A stretch of DNA of 13,260 nucleotides from contig USSL01000028.1 of NCBI GenBank assembly GCA_900557175.1, forward strand, positions 1 through 13,260, given 5' to 3'. The DNA is from an uncultured Eubacteriales bacterium. GTDB lineage: Bacteria; Bacillota; Clostridia; Lachnospirales; Lachnospiraceae. The notes below the pieces were generated by a model, which ran no database searches, had not been told where the DNA came from, and saw only the letters and a list, made by a program, of their open reading frames with translations. Below are positions 1 through 7,791 of this stretch, piece by piece (the first letter of the stretch is position 1; each line of letters opens with the position of its first letter). The translations under genes and the position numbers were made by a program.

Positions 1-737
1 AGCGCCGCCGCGAGAAAGTAGGCGGCAGAAGAAATATCGGATGGTACAGCAATGTCCTGAGCGTAAAGCTTGGCGGCAGGATAGATAGTCACAGAAGCTT
101 CACCGTTATTTTGAATCAATGTGTCGCTTAATGTGGCACCGAAGCCTTTTAACATCAGTTCGGAATGATTGCGGCTTAAGGTCGGTTCAATGACGGTTGT
201 CGGACTGTCGGCATAAAGACCGGCAAGCAGCAGGGCAGACTTTACCTGTGCGGAAGCGACCGGTGAAGTATAGGTGATGCCTGAAAGCTTTGAACCTGTA
301 ATGTGCAGGGGCGCGCAGCCGTGATTGCTTTCGATATGTGCACCCATCATTGTGAGCGGTGTGATAATGCGGTTCATTGGTCTTTTTTGAATAGAAGCAT
401 CGCCGATTAATATTGTTTTAAATGGCTGGGCAGCGAGAATGCCGGAGATAAGCCGGGTTGTTGTGCCGCTGTTGCCGGCATCTAATATTTCTGACGGTGC
501 TTTAAGGCCGTGAAGACCTTTGCCGTGGATAAGTACTTCATCGTTTTGATGTTCAATGTCAATACCAAGCTTTTTAAAACAGGCGATGGTCGAAAGACAG
601 TCGGCGCTCTCTAAAAATCCGGTAACCTTTGTTGTGCCATCGGCGATAGCGCCGAGCATAATACTTCTGTGGGATATGGATTTATCGCCGGGTACGGTGA
701 GCGTACCTTTAAGCGAAGAAGCTTTCAATAATTTCAT
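1..737 (-). CDS. aroA: 3-phosphoshikimate 1-carboxyvinyltransferase (EPSP synthase), N-terminal part, cut by window edge
   Basis: Penultimate common step of the shikimate pathway: joins phosphoenolpyruvate to shikimate-3-phosphate in the cytoplasm. The minus-strand reading from ATG 737-735 is open for 245 codons to the left edge; the family is about 430 residues, so roughly the last 185 are missing. Visible family motifs are the N-terminal PGDKSISHR substrate loop (about residues 17-25), the AGNSGTTTR motif in the second quarter, and the Lys-Arg-Pro-Met segment shortly after it. An AAGGA ribosome site lies about 7 nt upstream of the ATG. The gene starts 79 nt after the tyrA stop on the same strand with no terminator hairpin between them, so the two are probably co-transcribed. 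The GNSGTT form of the motif resembles Gram-positive enzymes. The identification is secure. Confidence 0.95.
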   Translation of the reverse strand, partial: MKLLKASSLKGTLTVPGDKSISHRSIMLGAIADGTTKVTGFLESADCLSTIACFKKLGIDIEHQNDEVLIHGKGLHGLKAPSEILDAGNSGTTTRLISGILAAQPFKTILIGDASIQKRPMNRIITPLTMMGAHIESNHGCAPLHITGSKLSGITYTSPVASAQVKSALLLAGLYADSPTTVIEPTLSRNHSELMLKGFGATLSDTLIQNNGEASVTIYPAAKLYAQDIAVPSDISSAAYFLAAA

Positions 738-816
738 AAACAAAATCCTTTCTGTATGCAGATGATAAAATGCTTGTATTTATGGGGACGTAATCAGCGT
801 CTGTATGGGCGGACAG

Positions 817-1920
817 TCAGCTGCGCTCGTGAACGATATAGCGGAAACGCCGTAAAAGTGCGGTCGCTCTTTTTGTGGCGCTGCTTTCGTAAAATTCAAT
901 GCGCAGTACGCCGTCCTGAAATTCTCTGTTGTGGACGATGCCGATATTTTTAATATTAATGTTATTTGTGGCAAGAATTGTGGCGATTGTTGCAATGGCA
1001 CCGGATTCATCCACAAGGTCAATATAAATTTCTTCGGCGGCAGACAGTGCACTCTTAGCACCGTTTGCCGGAATATCATTTCTGTAATCTCTTGCTTTTT
1101 CAAAATTATCTAAAAGAAAATCGTCACTGCCCTCTGTGAGAGCGTCGGAAATTTCCTGAAGCTTTCCTATATATAATGAAAGAATTTCATGGATTGGTTT
1201 TGTATTTTCAGCACATATCTGCTGCCACATGACCGGTGATGATGAGGCAATACGCGTAAGGTCTTTAAAACCGCCGGCGGCAAGCCGGCGCATCATGCCA
1301 TCGTCACCATCTGAGGTGCGGACGAGATTGACAAGTGTGTAGGCAATAATATGCGGCAGATGGCTGATGGCAGCTGTAATCTTATCGTGTGAAGTATAAT
1401 CAAGCCTGATTGGAATGGCTGCAACAGATTGGATAAGAAGCATCAGCCGCTCGTATTTTTCAGGGGAAATAAGGTCTGTCGGCGTTAAAATATAATAGGC
1501 ATTTTCAACAAGACGGTCGCTGGCATTTTCATAGCCTGTTTTTTCAGAACCGGCCATCGGATGACCGCCGATAAAGCTTGCTTCAATGCCGAGTTCTTTT
1601 GCGGCTTCATGAATGGTTGCTTTGACACTGCCGACATCTGTAATAATACAGTCTTCAGAAATCATATCCTTTAATATATGAAGATATTCGATATTAAAAC
1701 TGACCGGTGCGCAGAGAAAAATAATATCACATTCTCCAAAAGCGGCTGTCAGGCTGTCATGAGTTTCATTTAACGTGCCGTCTGTCAGAGCGGCAATAAG
1801 GCTTGTGCGCTGGCTGTCACAGGCAATAATTCTATAATCGGGATGGACACGGCGGATAGCTTTGGCAATCGAGCCGCCGATTAAGCCGAGTCCGACAAAT
1901 CCTATAGTCAATGGTTTCAC
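817..1920 (-). CDS. tyrA: Prephenate dehydrogenase with C-terminal ACT domain
   Basis: Oxidative decarboxylation of prephenate to 4-hydroxyphenylpyruvate, the committed step of tyrosine synthesis. The 367-residue protein opens with a Rossmann NAD-binding motif GLGLIGGS (residues 10-17). It then has the HPMAGSEKTG substrate motif (120-129) and the SHLPH segment with catalytic-type histidines (186-190). The last 70 residues (about 297-367) have the beta-alpha-beta pattern of an ACT domain, usually a site of amino-acid feedback control, so tyrosine inhibition is a reasonable inference. The start is GTG at 1920-1918, chosen because an AGGAGG ribosome site lies about 6 nt upstream and the Rossmann motif begins immediately after it. 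It lies upstream of aroA on the same strand, and a promoter is visible at 1971-1999. Confidence 0.95.
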   Translation of the reverse strand: MKPLTIGFVGLGLIGGSIAKAIRRVHPDYRIIACDSQRTSLIAALTDGTLNETHDSLTAAFGECDIIFLCAPVSFNIEYLHILKDMISEDCIITDVGSVKATIHEAAKELGIEASFIGGHPMAGSEKTGYENASDRLVENAYYILTPTDLISPEKYERLMLLIQSVAAIPIRLDYTSHDKITAAISHLPHIIAYTLVNLVRTSDGDDGMMRRLAAGGFKDLTRIASSSPVMWQQICAENTKPIHEILSLYIGKLQEISDALTEGSDDFLLDNFEKARDYRNDIPANGAKSALSAAEEIYIDLVDESGAIATIATILATNNINIKNIGIVHNREFQDGVLRIEFYESSATKRATALLRRFRYIVHERS

Positions 1921-1946
1921 AAAAGTTCCTCCTAGTTAAAATATAA

Positions 1947-1960
1947 GGACGATATAGTCC
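1947..1960. repeat. Small inverted repeat in the tyrA leader
   Basis: GGAC (1947-1950) and GTCC (1957-1960) flank a 6-nt AT-rich centre, about 27 nt upstream of the tyrA start and just downstream of its predicted -10 box. It could be an operator half-site pair near the transcription start or a weak RNA hairpin. Four-base arms are short, so chance is possible. Confidence 0.3.
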
Positions 1961-1970
1961 GTGTAAAAGT

Positions 1971-1999
1971 ATCTTAGCATTAGCATTTAAAAAAATCAA
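1971..1999 (-). promoter_or_regulatory. Predicted sigma-A promoter of tyrA-aroA
   Basis: On the minus strand, -35 TTGATT (1999-1994), a 17-nt spacer and -10 TAAGAT (1976-1971) lie about 50 nt upstream of the tyrA GTG. Four of six bases match the -35 consensus and five of six the -10. The promoter is divergent from the one serving the EF-G-like gene. Confidence 0.65.
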
Positions 2000-2028
2000 G
2001 TAAAAGTTGTTTAATTGTCATATAACTA

Positions 2029-2057
2029 TTGAAAAATTGAAGAAAATTTAGTAAAAT
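2029..2057 (+). promoter_or_regulatory. Predicted sigma-A promoter of the EF-G-like gene
   Basis: -35 TTGAAA (2029-2034), a 17-nt spacer and -10 TAAAAT (2052-2057). Transcription would begin near 2064, giving a leader of about 58 nt before the ATG at 2122. The region between the two divergent promoters is AT-rich, and no further repeat was seen in it. Confidence 0.7.
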
Positions 2058-2121
2058 ATAGACATGGTTTTGCTTTAGCAAGAAAGTAGAAAACTAATCT
2101 AATAGTATTGGAGGATTTGAC

Positions 2122-4203
2122 ATGAAAGTCTACAAAACACAGGACATACGTAACGTTGCTATTTTAGGACACGGAGGCAGCGGCAAGACAACATTGGTAG
2201 AAGCGATGGCTTATGCAACAGGGATTACAACAAGACAGGGCAAGGTCGAAGACGGAAACACAATCAGTGATTATGATAAAGAGGAAATTAAAAGACGTTT
2301 TTCAATCAGCACAACGGTTGTTCCTATTGAGTGGGAATTTTGGAAGGTTAATTTGTTAGATACACCGGGGTATTTTGATTTTGTCGGCGAGACAGAAGAA
2401 GCGCTTTCTGTTGCAGATGCGGCAATCATCGTTGTTTCTGCAAAGTCAGGTGTTGAGGCCGGCACAGAAAAAGCATGGGCACTCTGTGAGAAGTATCATG
2501 TACCGAGAGCTATTTTTGTAACAAATATGGAAGATGAACATGCCGATTATGCGAAGGTTGTTGAAGACCTGCGTGCTTTGTATGGTAAGAAGATTGCACC
2601 GTTCCATCTCCCGATTAAAGAAAACGGCAAGTTTGTCGGTGCTGTCAACCTCGTAAAGATGGAAGGCCGCCGCTTTATTGCAAGCGGTAAGTGGGAAGCG
2701 ATGGACATTCCTGAGGATATCGAAGATTTGGATGCATGCCGTGAAGCGCTTCTTGAAGCTGTTGCAGAGACAAGTGAAGATTTAATGGATAAGTATTTTG
2801 GCGGTGAGGAATTTACAGAGGATGAGATGATTGACGCGCTGAGAGTCAATATTAATGACGGAAGTACGGTGCCTGTACAGTGCGGTTCAGGTCTTTTAGG
2901 CTATGGTATTATGAATCTGATCCAGACATGTGTTGAGTTCTTACCATCACCAATCCGTGAGCATATTACTGTATACGGACGTGACCCGCGTACAGACAAG
3001 GAATATAATGTTGACTACGACTCAAGACGGCCATTTTCAGCTTATGTTTTTAAGACAATTGTGGATCCGTTTATCGGCCGTTATTCTTTAGTCAAGGTGA
3101 CATCCGGTGAGCTTAAAGCAGACTCTGTGATTTATAATTATGATAAAGATACTGAAGAAAAGCTTTCAAGACTTTATGTAATGCGCGGTAAGGAAGTCAT
3201 TGAAGTTCCTGAATTGAAAGCCGGCGATATCGGTGCCATTGCAAAGCTTGCCAATACGGCAACGGGTGATACACTGTCATTAAAGGCAGATCCGCTTGTG
3301 ATTGATAAGGCTGAGATCAGCGCGCCATATACATACAAACGTTATGTTGCAAAGAATAAGGGTGATGAGGATAAGGTTTCTCAGGCGCTTTCAAAGATGA
3401 TGGAAGAAGATCTGACACTGAGAGCTTATAATGATAAAGAGAACCGTCAGTCACTGCTTTATGGTATCGGCGACCAGCATTTGGATGTTGTTGTCAGCAA
3501 GCTTCAGGCGAAGTATAAAGTTGAGATTGAGCTTTCAAAACCGAGAATCCCATACAGAGAGACAATCCGCTCGAAAGTATCTGTTCGTGAAAAGTATAAA
3601 AAGCAGTCGGGCGGACATGGACAGTACGGCGATGTTGCGATGGAATTTGAGCCATCCGGCGATTTGGAGACACCATATGTATTTGAAGAAAGAGTTGTCG
3701 GCGGTGCCGTGCCGAAGAATTACTTCCCGGCAGTTGAAAAAGGTATTGCAGATTCTGTTGATAAAGGACCTATGGCCGGTTATCCGGTTGTCGGTGTCAA
3801 AGCGACATTATTTGACGGCTCATATCATCCGGTAGATTCTTCTGAGATGGCATTTAAGACAGCGGCAAGACAGGCATTTAAGGCAGCTTTCATGAAAGCA
3901 AATCCTGTACTGCTTGAGCCGATTGCATCTTTGAGCGTTTATGTGCCTGACAGCTTTACAGGCGATGTTATGGGTGACCTGAATAAGAAAAGAGGCCGTG
4001 TTCTCGGTATGAATCCGACAGATGACGGTAAGACTGAAATTGTTGCGGATATTCCGATGGCTGAGCTTTATGGCTATGGCACAAATCTCCGTTCTATGAC
4101 AGGCGGCCGCGGTGATTATGCTTACTCATTTGCAAGATATGAGCAGGCACCGTCAGATGTACAGGCGAAAGTTATTGACGAGAATGCAAAAGAAGAAGTA
4201 TAA
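2122..4203 (+). CDS. fusA2: EF-G-like translational GTPase (second EF-G type)
   Basis: Cytoplasmic GTPase with the EF-G domain order. The 693-residue length is that of EF-G. The P-loop is GHGGSGKTT (16-24) instead of the AHIDAGKTT of housekeeping EF-G. The G3 motif DTPGY is at 80-84. The switch I region lacks the usual RGITI sequence and reads SISTTV followed by PIEW, as in the EF-G-like side family. The base-recognition motif NKxD reads N135-M136-E137-D138, so its lysine is missing. Domain IV keeps the SGGHGQYGDV loop, and domain V ends with an LRSMTGGRGDY motif. A GGAGG ribosome site 7 nt upstream fixes the ATG. These features mark it as the EF-G-like paralogue, not the main translocase; its role in the cell is not established. 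A promoter lies at 2029-2057. Confidence 0.85.
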   Translation: MKVYKTQDIRNVAILGHGGSGKTTLVEAMAYATGITTRQGKVEDGNTISDYDKEEIKRRFSISTTVVPIEWEFWKVNLLDTPGYFDFVGETEEALSVADAAIIVVSAKSGVEAGTEKAWALCEKYHVPRAIFVTNMEDEHADYAKVVEDLRALYGKKIAPFHLPIKENGKFVGAVNLVKMEGRRFIASGKWEAMDIPEDIEDLDACREALLEAVAETSEDLMDKYFGGEEFTEDEMIDALRVNINDGSTVPVQCGSGLLGYGIMNLIQTCVEFLPSPIREHITVYGRDPRTDKEYNVDYDSRRPFSAYVFKTIVDPFIGRYSLVKVTSGELKADSVIYNYDKDTEEKLSRLYVMRGKEVIEVPELKAGDIGAIAKLANTATGDTLSLKADPLVIDKAEISAPYTYKRYVAKNKGDEDKVSQALSKMMEEDLTLRAYNDKENRQSLLYGIGDQHLDVVVSKLQAKYKVEIELSKPRIPYRETIRSKVSVREKYKKQSGGHGQYGDVAMEFEPSGDLETPYVFEERVVGGAVPKNYFPAVEKGIADSVDKGPMAGYPVVGVKATLFDGSYHPVDSSEMAFKTAARQAFKAAFMKANPVLLEPIASLSVYVPDSFTGDVMGDLNKKRGRVLGMNPTDDGKTEIVADIPMAELYGYGTNLRSMTGGRGDYAYSFARYEQAPSDVQAKVIDENAKEEV

Positions 4204-4204
4204 T
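4175..4204 (+). promoter_or_regulatory. Predicted promoter inside the 3' end of the EF-G-like gene
   Basis: -35 TTGACG (4175-4180), an 18-nt spacer and a perfect -10 TATAAT (4199-4204). The -10 box spans the TAA stop of the upstream gene. It would start transcripts near 4211, just before the hairpin at 4222-4259, and would serve the zinc-ribbon operon. Coding constraint and chance cannot be excluded, but both boxes are close to consensus. Confidence 0.55.
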
Positions 4205-4221
4205 TGTATATAAAGAAAATA

Positions 4222-4259
4222 AAAAATGGGGTACAGGCATTTGACTGTATCCCATTTTT
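4222..4259 (+). terminator. Intrinsic terminator / leader hairpin before the zinc-ribbon operon
   Basis: Arms 4227-4236 and 4245-4254 pair over 10 bp with one G-T wobble and an 8-nt loop. Five A bases before and five T bases after extend the pairing and give a U tail. It would end transcription of the EF-G-like gene. Because a promoter lies immediately upstream, it may also act as an attenuator or a stabilising 5' hairpin; the ribosome site of the next gene follows within 5 nt. Confidence 0.75.
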
Positions 4260-4276
4260 GAGAGGGAGGAAATCAG

Positions 4277-5467
4277 ATGTTTTGCAGATATTGCGGAAAA
4301 GAATTAAAAGACGGCGAAGTCTGCAGCTGTCAGACGTCAAAGCAGATTCAGAAGCCGGGACAGACATCGGGACAGATACCGGGACAGATACCGGGGCAGG
4401 CGCCTCAGGCAAATGCCGGATGGCAGAACACCACTGTACCGCCAGCTTATGATAATGGCAGTTATGATAATGGCAGTTATGATAGTGGCAGCTATGATGA
4501 TGGCAGTCAGAATAAGAAAAAAAGCCATAAGGGGCTGATTATCGGACTGATTATCGGAGGCGCCGTTCTTGTTGCGGCAGCGGCCTCAGCGGCTGTGATT
4601 CTTATTTATAACGGGAGTCATAAAGGACCGAAAAACCAGCAGGGGATCGTGACGGAGACAAAATCTGATGATCAGGATATGATGGAGACAGAATCTTCCA
4701 AAGACAGCGAGACGGTGCCTGAGACAGAGAAGAATAACGAGATTGAAAAGCTTAAGACAGATTATGAAGCCGGAACGATTGATTATGCCCAGGTAAAGCA
4801 GGCGCTGAACAGTTTAGATACTGATAAAATTTCTGAGGAAGACGCAGATACGGTCATTGCACTTCAGGAAAAAGCCGAAGCTGATCTGACAGAAAAAATC
4901 GAGGGGCTTATTAAGGAAAGCAACTATATGGAGGCATTTAAGACGCTGACACAGATGCAGGAAAAAGTACCTGACGATAAACTTATTTCTGAACTGAAAG
5001 AAAAGTATGAAGTTGATTTCATTCTCCAGATTGACTCAGAGAGTAAAAAGCTTTTGAAAGAGAAAAAAACGGAAGAAGCCGTCAAGCTTTTAGAGGAAGC
5101 AAAGAAGTATGTCTCTGATAAAGCACTGATGGATGAGCTTATTGAAGGCATCAAGAATGCACCGGAAGAAAGTGATTATATTATCCCTGACAGCAACAGC
5201 CGTTATCTGACAATGGCGGATGTCGAAGGATTGTCACTCCGCGAAATTAATTATGCAAAGAATGAAATTTATGCCCGCCATGGACGGCGTTTTGCCTCAA
5301 AAGAGCTTCAGAACTATTTTAACAGTAAGTCGTGGTATAAAGGAACTGTGGATGCCGAAAACTTTGATGGCTCTGTGTTTAATGCTTACGAAAGAGCCAA
5401 TGCCGATTTCTTAAGTGAAGTCGAGTTTTCGATTGACAGCAAAGGCTATCAGTTGGATGCAGGCTGA
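4277..5467 (+). CDS. Zinc-ribbon membrane protein with outer YARHG domain
   Basis: Unnamed 396-residue protein. An N-terminal zinc ribbon has C3, C6, C16 and C18, the last pair spaced CxC where CxxC is usual. A Gly-Gln repeat follows (about 28-43), then four copies of a five-residue Tyr-Asp-x-Gly-Ser repeat (58-77). One membrane helix (about 87-110) sits after a basic stretch, which predicts the zinc ribbon inside and the rest outside the cell. Residues about 150-300 are charged and helical. A YARHG domain, with its name-giving motif at 332-336, occupies about 308-385. YARHG domains occur in bacterial surface proteins and have no firmly assigned activity. A GGAGG site upstream supports the ATG. 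It is first in a four-gene operon and appears related in layout to the next gene. A sensor or scaffold role is inference. Confidence 0.85.
   Translation: MFCRYCGKELKDGEVCSCQTSKQIQKPGQTSGQIPGQIPGQAPQANAGWQNTTVPPAYDNGSYDNGSYDSGSYDDGSQNKKKSHKGLIIGLIIGGAVLVAAAASAAVILIYNGSHKGPKNQQGIVTETKSDDQDMMETESSKDSETVPETEKNNEIEKLKTDYEAGTIDYAQVKQALNSLDTDKISEEDADTVIALQEKAEADLTEKIEGLIKESNYMEAFKTLTQMQEKVPDDKLISELKEKYEVDFILQIDSESKKLLKEKKTEEAVKLLEEAKKYVSDKALMDELIEGIKNAPEESDYIIPDSNSRYLTMADVEGLSLREINYAKNEIYARHGRRFASKELQNYFNSKSWYKGTVDAENFDGSVFNAYERANADFLSEVEFSIDSKGYQLDAG
4357..4404 (+). repeat. 12-bp tandem repeat, four units, coding for Gly-Gln repeats
   Basis: Four consecutive 12-bp units (4357-4368, 4369-4380, 4381-4392, 4393-4404). 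Units 2 and 3 are identical (GGGACAGATACC); units 1 and 4 differ from them by a few bases. They encode a flexible Gly-Gln-x-Pro/Ser stretch between zinc ribbon and membrane helix. The high identity suggests recent slippage expansion. Confidence 0.85.
4448..4507 (+). repeat. 15-bp tandem repeat, four units, coding for Tyr-Asp-x-Gly-Ser
   Basis: Units at 4448-4462, 4463-4477, 4478-4492 and 4493-4507. The first two are identical and the others differ by one to three bases. The unit is in frame and sits just before the membrane helix. A diverged version of the same peptide repeat occurs in the next gene at 5782-5886. Confidence 0.9.
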
Positions 5468-5490
5468 AATCCGGGAAGGAGGAATCAACG

Positions 5491-7776
5491 GTGAAATGTT
5501 TAAAATGTGGCAAAGAATTGCCTGATCATGCAAAGTTTTGTTTTTCCTGCGGTGTAAAGCAGGAGGTTTTTACAGAGCCTGAACCGGAGCCGGTGTATGA
5601 GATGCCGGAGGAAGATTTCGATAAGACGGTTGTTTTAAGTGATCTGACAAAGACTGTGGAAGAATCGCTGCCCCGGTTTTGCCCGTACTGTGGTGCAGAA
5701 AATGATGAAGATGCCGTGTTTTGCTGCGTGTGCGGCAAATCGCTGACTGGTGTTAATGACGCTTACAGCGGCGCTGACAGTTATGATACCGGCGGCTATG
5801 ATGGCAGCGGCTATGATATCGGCAGCTATGACGGGAATGGCTATGATGGGGGCAATTATGACACTGGAAGTTATGATGCCGGCGGCTATACAGATGAAAG
5901 CAGCTATGGCACAAAGAAAGTGAAAGCAGCAAAGGCATCAAAACCGCCGAAGTCACCAAAACCGCCGAAAGCATCGGAGAAAATGAAAAAACGAAGTACC
6001 GGAAAATTTATCGGCTTTGCCGCCGGAGGGCTTGTTCTCGCAGCAGCCATTGTTTTTGCAGTGATTAAGCTTGTCGGCGGGGCTTCGGGCGGCGCCGATA
6101 GTTACGTGAATTATGTAAAAAGCAACCAGCTGATATCTATTGATACGGATGCGCGAAAGCGAAATCCGATACCTTACGGGGAAGTGTTCGGGAACGATTA
6201 TTATAATTCAATTGTGACCTATTCCGATGACGGCAAATATATGTATTATTTGTCCGGGGGCGGTTCGGACGGCTATCAGCTCAATGCCGTAAAGACAGGC
6301 AGGGGTGCTGAGGATGCTGTGAAGATTGACAGCAGTGTCATCCAATATTGGGTATTAAAAAGTGGTAAAGATGTTGTCTACTTAAAAGATGATGTTCTTT
6401 ACAAAAATGATTTGGACGGCAATAAAGAGAAAATAGCTTCAAATGTATACCTTGCGTTCGTGGACAGTAATGGAAAGTATGTCATGTGGAGTGAGGCTGT
6501 CAATGAAAGCTATACGTATTACTATAGGACGCTGGACTTGAAATCTGAAAAAGTCAAGCTGTTTGATAATGGCTATGTTGTTTACAATTCGGAGGATTTT
6601 CAAAAGCTTTACGCGACAATCGACCAGTCACTTTACTGCATTGAAAATTTTGACAAAAAGCAGGAAATCGCTTCGTCGGCGATCTTTCTCGGCGTTGATA
6701 AAAATGGAGATATGTATTATACAACACTTTCTCAAAATAAGGTGACGGCATCGGATTTAGTTAATGATGATATGGCCGAAAAGGATGCGGCGATGCAGGA
6801 ACCGGTGATTGAAGATTTTGTCAAGACAGAGCTTGAAAATGGTCCGGACGGTCTTGAAAAAGTAGAAACAACAGATTATGATGCTTATTACGCGGCGCGT
6901 AACGAATACGATGAGAAGCAATCGCGCGATCGTCTGCGCGCACAGCTTGCTGAAAATTCAGTTGATGCAGGTGTAAGAAACCTTTATGTTTATAAAAATG
7001 GCCAGTCAGAGCTTATTTCGGAAAATGTTACTTATGACAGCACATTTGATAATGGCCTGCTGATTTATAAAAAAGCAGATGAACTGCCAAAGGTGAATAT
7101 TTCCGAAATCAATTATGTTGATGATGTTGTGGCCAATTATACAGAAAAGATGGAGCAGTCGGCATCAATTTGGATGTATTGCGGCGGCGTATCTTATAAT
7201 TTGGAAAAAAATATGGCAATACAGGTCGTTTTTCATGACAGTGACAATCATAAAGGTTATTTGGCAGCTTATGAAGAAAGTGACAGTGAAGATGTCGAAG
7301 ATAACTTTGTCAATCTGTGCCTTTATGAATTTGATACAGCAGGCGAAAGTACATTGACAAAGATTGCTGAAAACTTAGCATCGGTCGAAGGAATATTCGG
7401 CGGAAATATTTATTATATTTCTGATGAAAAAGATGGCAGCGGCGATTTATACTGCGGAGAAACGCTTGTAGATTCCGATGTCGGCACATATACGGTGAAT
7501 GCGGTTGAAGGCACATCACTTGTAAGCTATGCGGCGGATGTGGATGACAGCAGGTTAAGCTTTACTTTAAAGACTTTCGACGGCAAGGAAAGTAAAAAAA
7601 TTGCCGATGATGTGTCTATGTATAAGTTTATGGACGACGAAAAGACAGTCTTGCTTATGAATTTCAGCACAGGTTACGGCGGCGACTTAAAAATTTATAC
7701 AGGCGATAAAGAATTAAAGTCGGTGGATAAGGCTGTGTCCTATATCGTCGGCGGAAGAACTGTTTATCATGATTAA
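5491..7776 (+). CDS. Double zinc-ribbon membrane protein with large outer propeller-like domain
   Basis: Unnamed 761-residue protein. It has two N-terminal zinc ribbons (C3, C6, C17, C20 and C64, C67, C78, C81) separated by an acidic linker with a Glu-Pro run. Seven Tyr-Asp-containing five-residue repeats follow (98-132), then a Lys-Pro-rich segment (about 145-165), a single membrane helix (about 173-192) and about 565 outer residues. The outer part has many short beta-strand-like stretches with repeated D-G-N/K turns and tyrosine pairs, which suggests a beta-propeller such as the DUF5050 or TolB-like folds; this is inference from pattern only. The start is GTG, chosen for an AGGAGG site about 8 nt upstream and because the first zinc-ribbon cysteine is residue 3. 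It begins 23 nt after the preceding gene and shares that gene's layout. Confidence 0.8.
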   Translation: MKCLKCGKELPDHAKFCFSCGVKQEVFTEPEPEPVYEMPEEDFDKTVVLSDLTKTVEESLPRFCPYCGAENDEDAVFCCVCGKSLTGVNDAYSGADSYDTGGYDGSGYDIGSYDGNGYDGGNYDTGSYDAGGYTDESSYGTKKVKAAKASKPPKSPKPPKASEKMKKRSTGKFIGFAAGGLVLAAAIVFAVIKLVGGASGGADSYVNYVKSNQLISIDTDARKRNPIPYGEVFGNDYYNSIVTYSDDGKYMYYLSGGGSDGYQLNAVKTGRGAEDAVKIDSSVIQYWVLKSGKDVVYLKDDVLYKNDLDGNKEKIASNVYLAFVDSNGKYVMWSEAVNESYTYYYRTLDLKSEKVKLFDNGYVVYNSEDFQKLYATIDQSLYCIENFDKKQEIASSAIFLGVDKNGDMYYTTLSQNKVTASDLVNDDMAEKDAAMQEPVIEDFVKTELENGPDGLEKVETTDYDAYYAARNEYDEKQSRDRLRAQLAENSVDAGVRNLYVYKNGQSELISENVTYDSTFDNGLLIYKKADELPKVNISEINYVDDVVANYTEKMEQSASIWMYCGGVSYNLEKNMAIQVVFHDSDNHKGYLAAYEESDSEDVEDNFVNLCLYEFDTAGESTLTKIAENLASVEGIFGGNIYYISDEKDGSGDLYCGETLVDSDVGTYTVNAVEGTSLVSYAADVDDSRLSFTLKTFDGKESKKIADDVSMYKFMDDEKTVLLMNFSTGYGGDLKIYTGDKELKSVDKAVSYIVGGRTVYHD
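5782..5886 (+). repeat. 15-bp tandem repeat, seven units, coding for Tyr-Asp-Gly-rich linker
   Basis: Seven in-frame 15-bp units each begin with TAT GAT or TAT GAC and encode Tyr-Asp plus three mostly Gly, Ser or Asn residues. The units have diverged more than those at 4448-4507, so the array looks older, or the peptide is kept by selection while the DNA drifts. Confidence 0.85.
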
Positions 7777-7791
7777 GAGAGGTGTAGGAAA

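Noticed and set aside
3431..3835. 134-residue plus-strand open frame in a second frame of the EF-G-like gene
   Set aside because: Fully overlapped by a clearly recognisable EF-G-like protein and without a ribosome site.
4204..4452. 82-residue plus-strand frame across the hairpin
   Set aside because: It runs through the terminator and the other frame of the zinc-ribbon gene, and its start has no ribosome site.
4357..5886. Tandem repeats as a CRISPR array
   Set aside because: Units are 12 or 15 bp, directly adjacent, in frame and without spacers; they are coding repeats.
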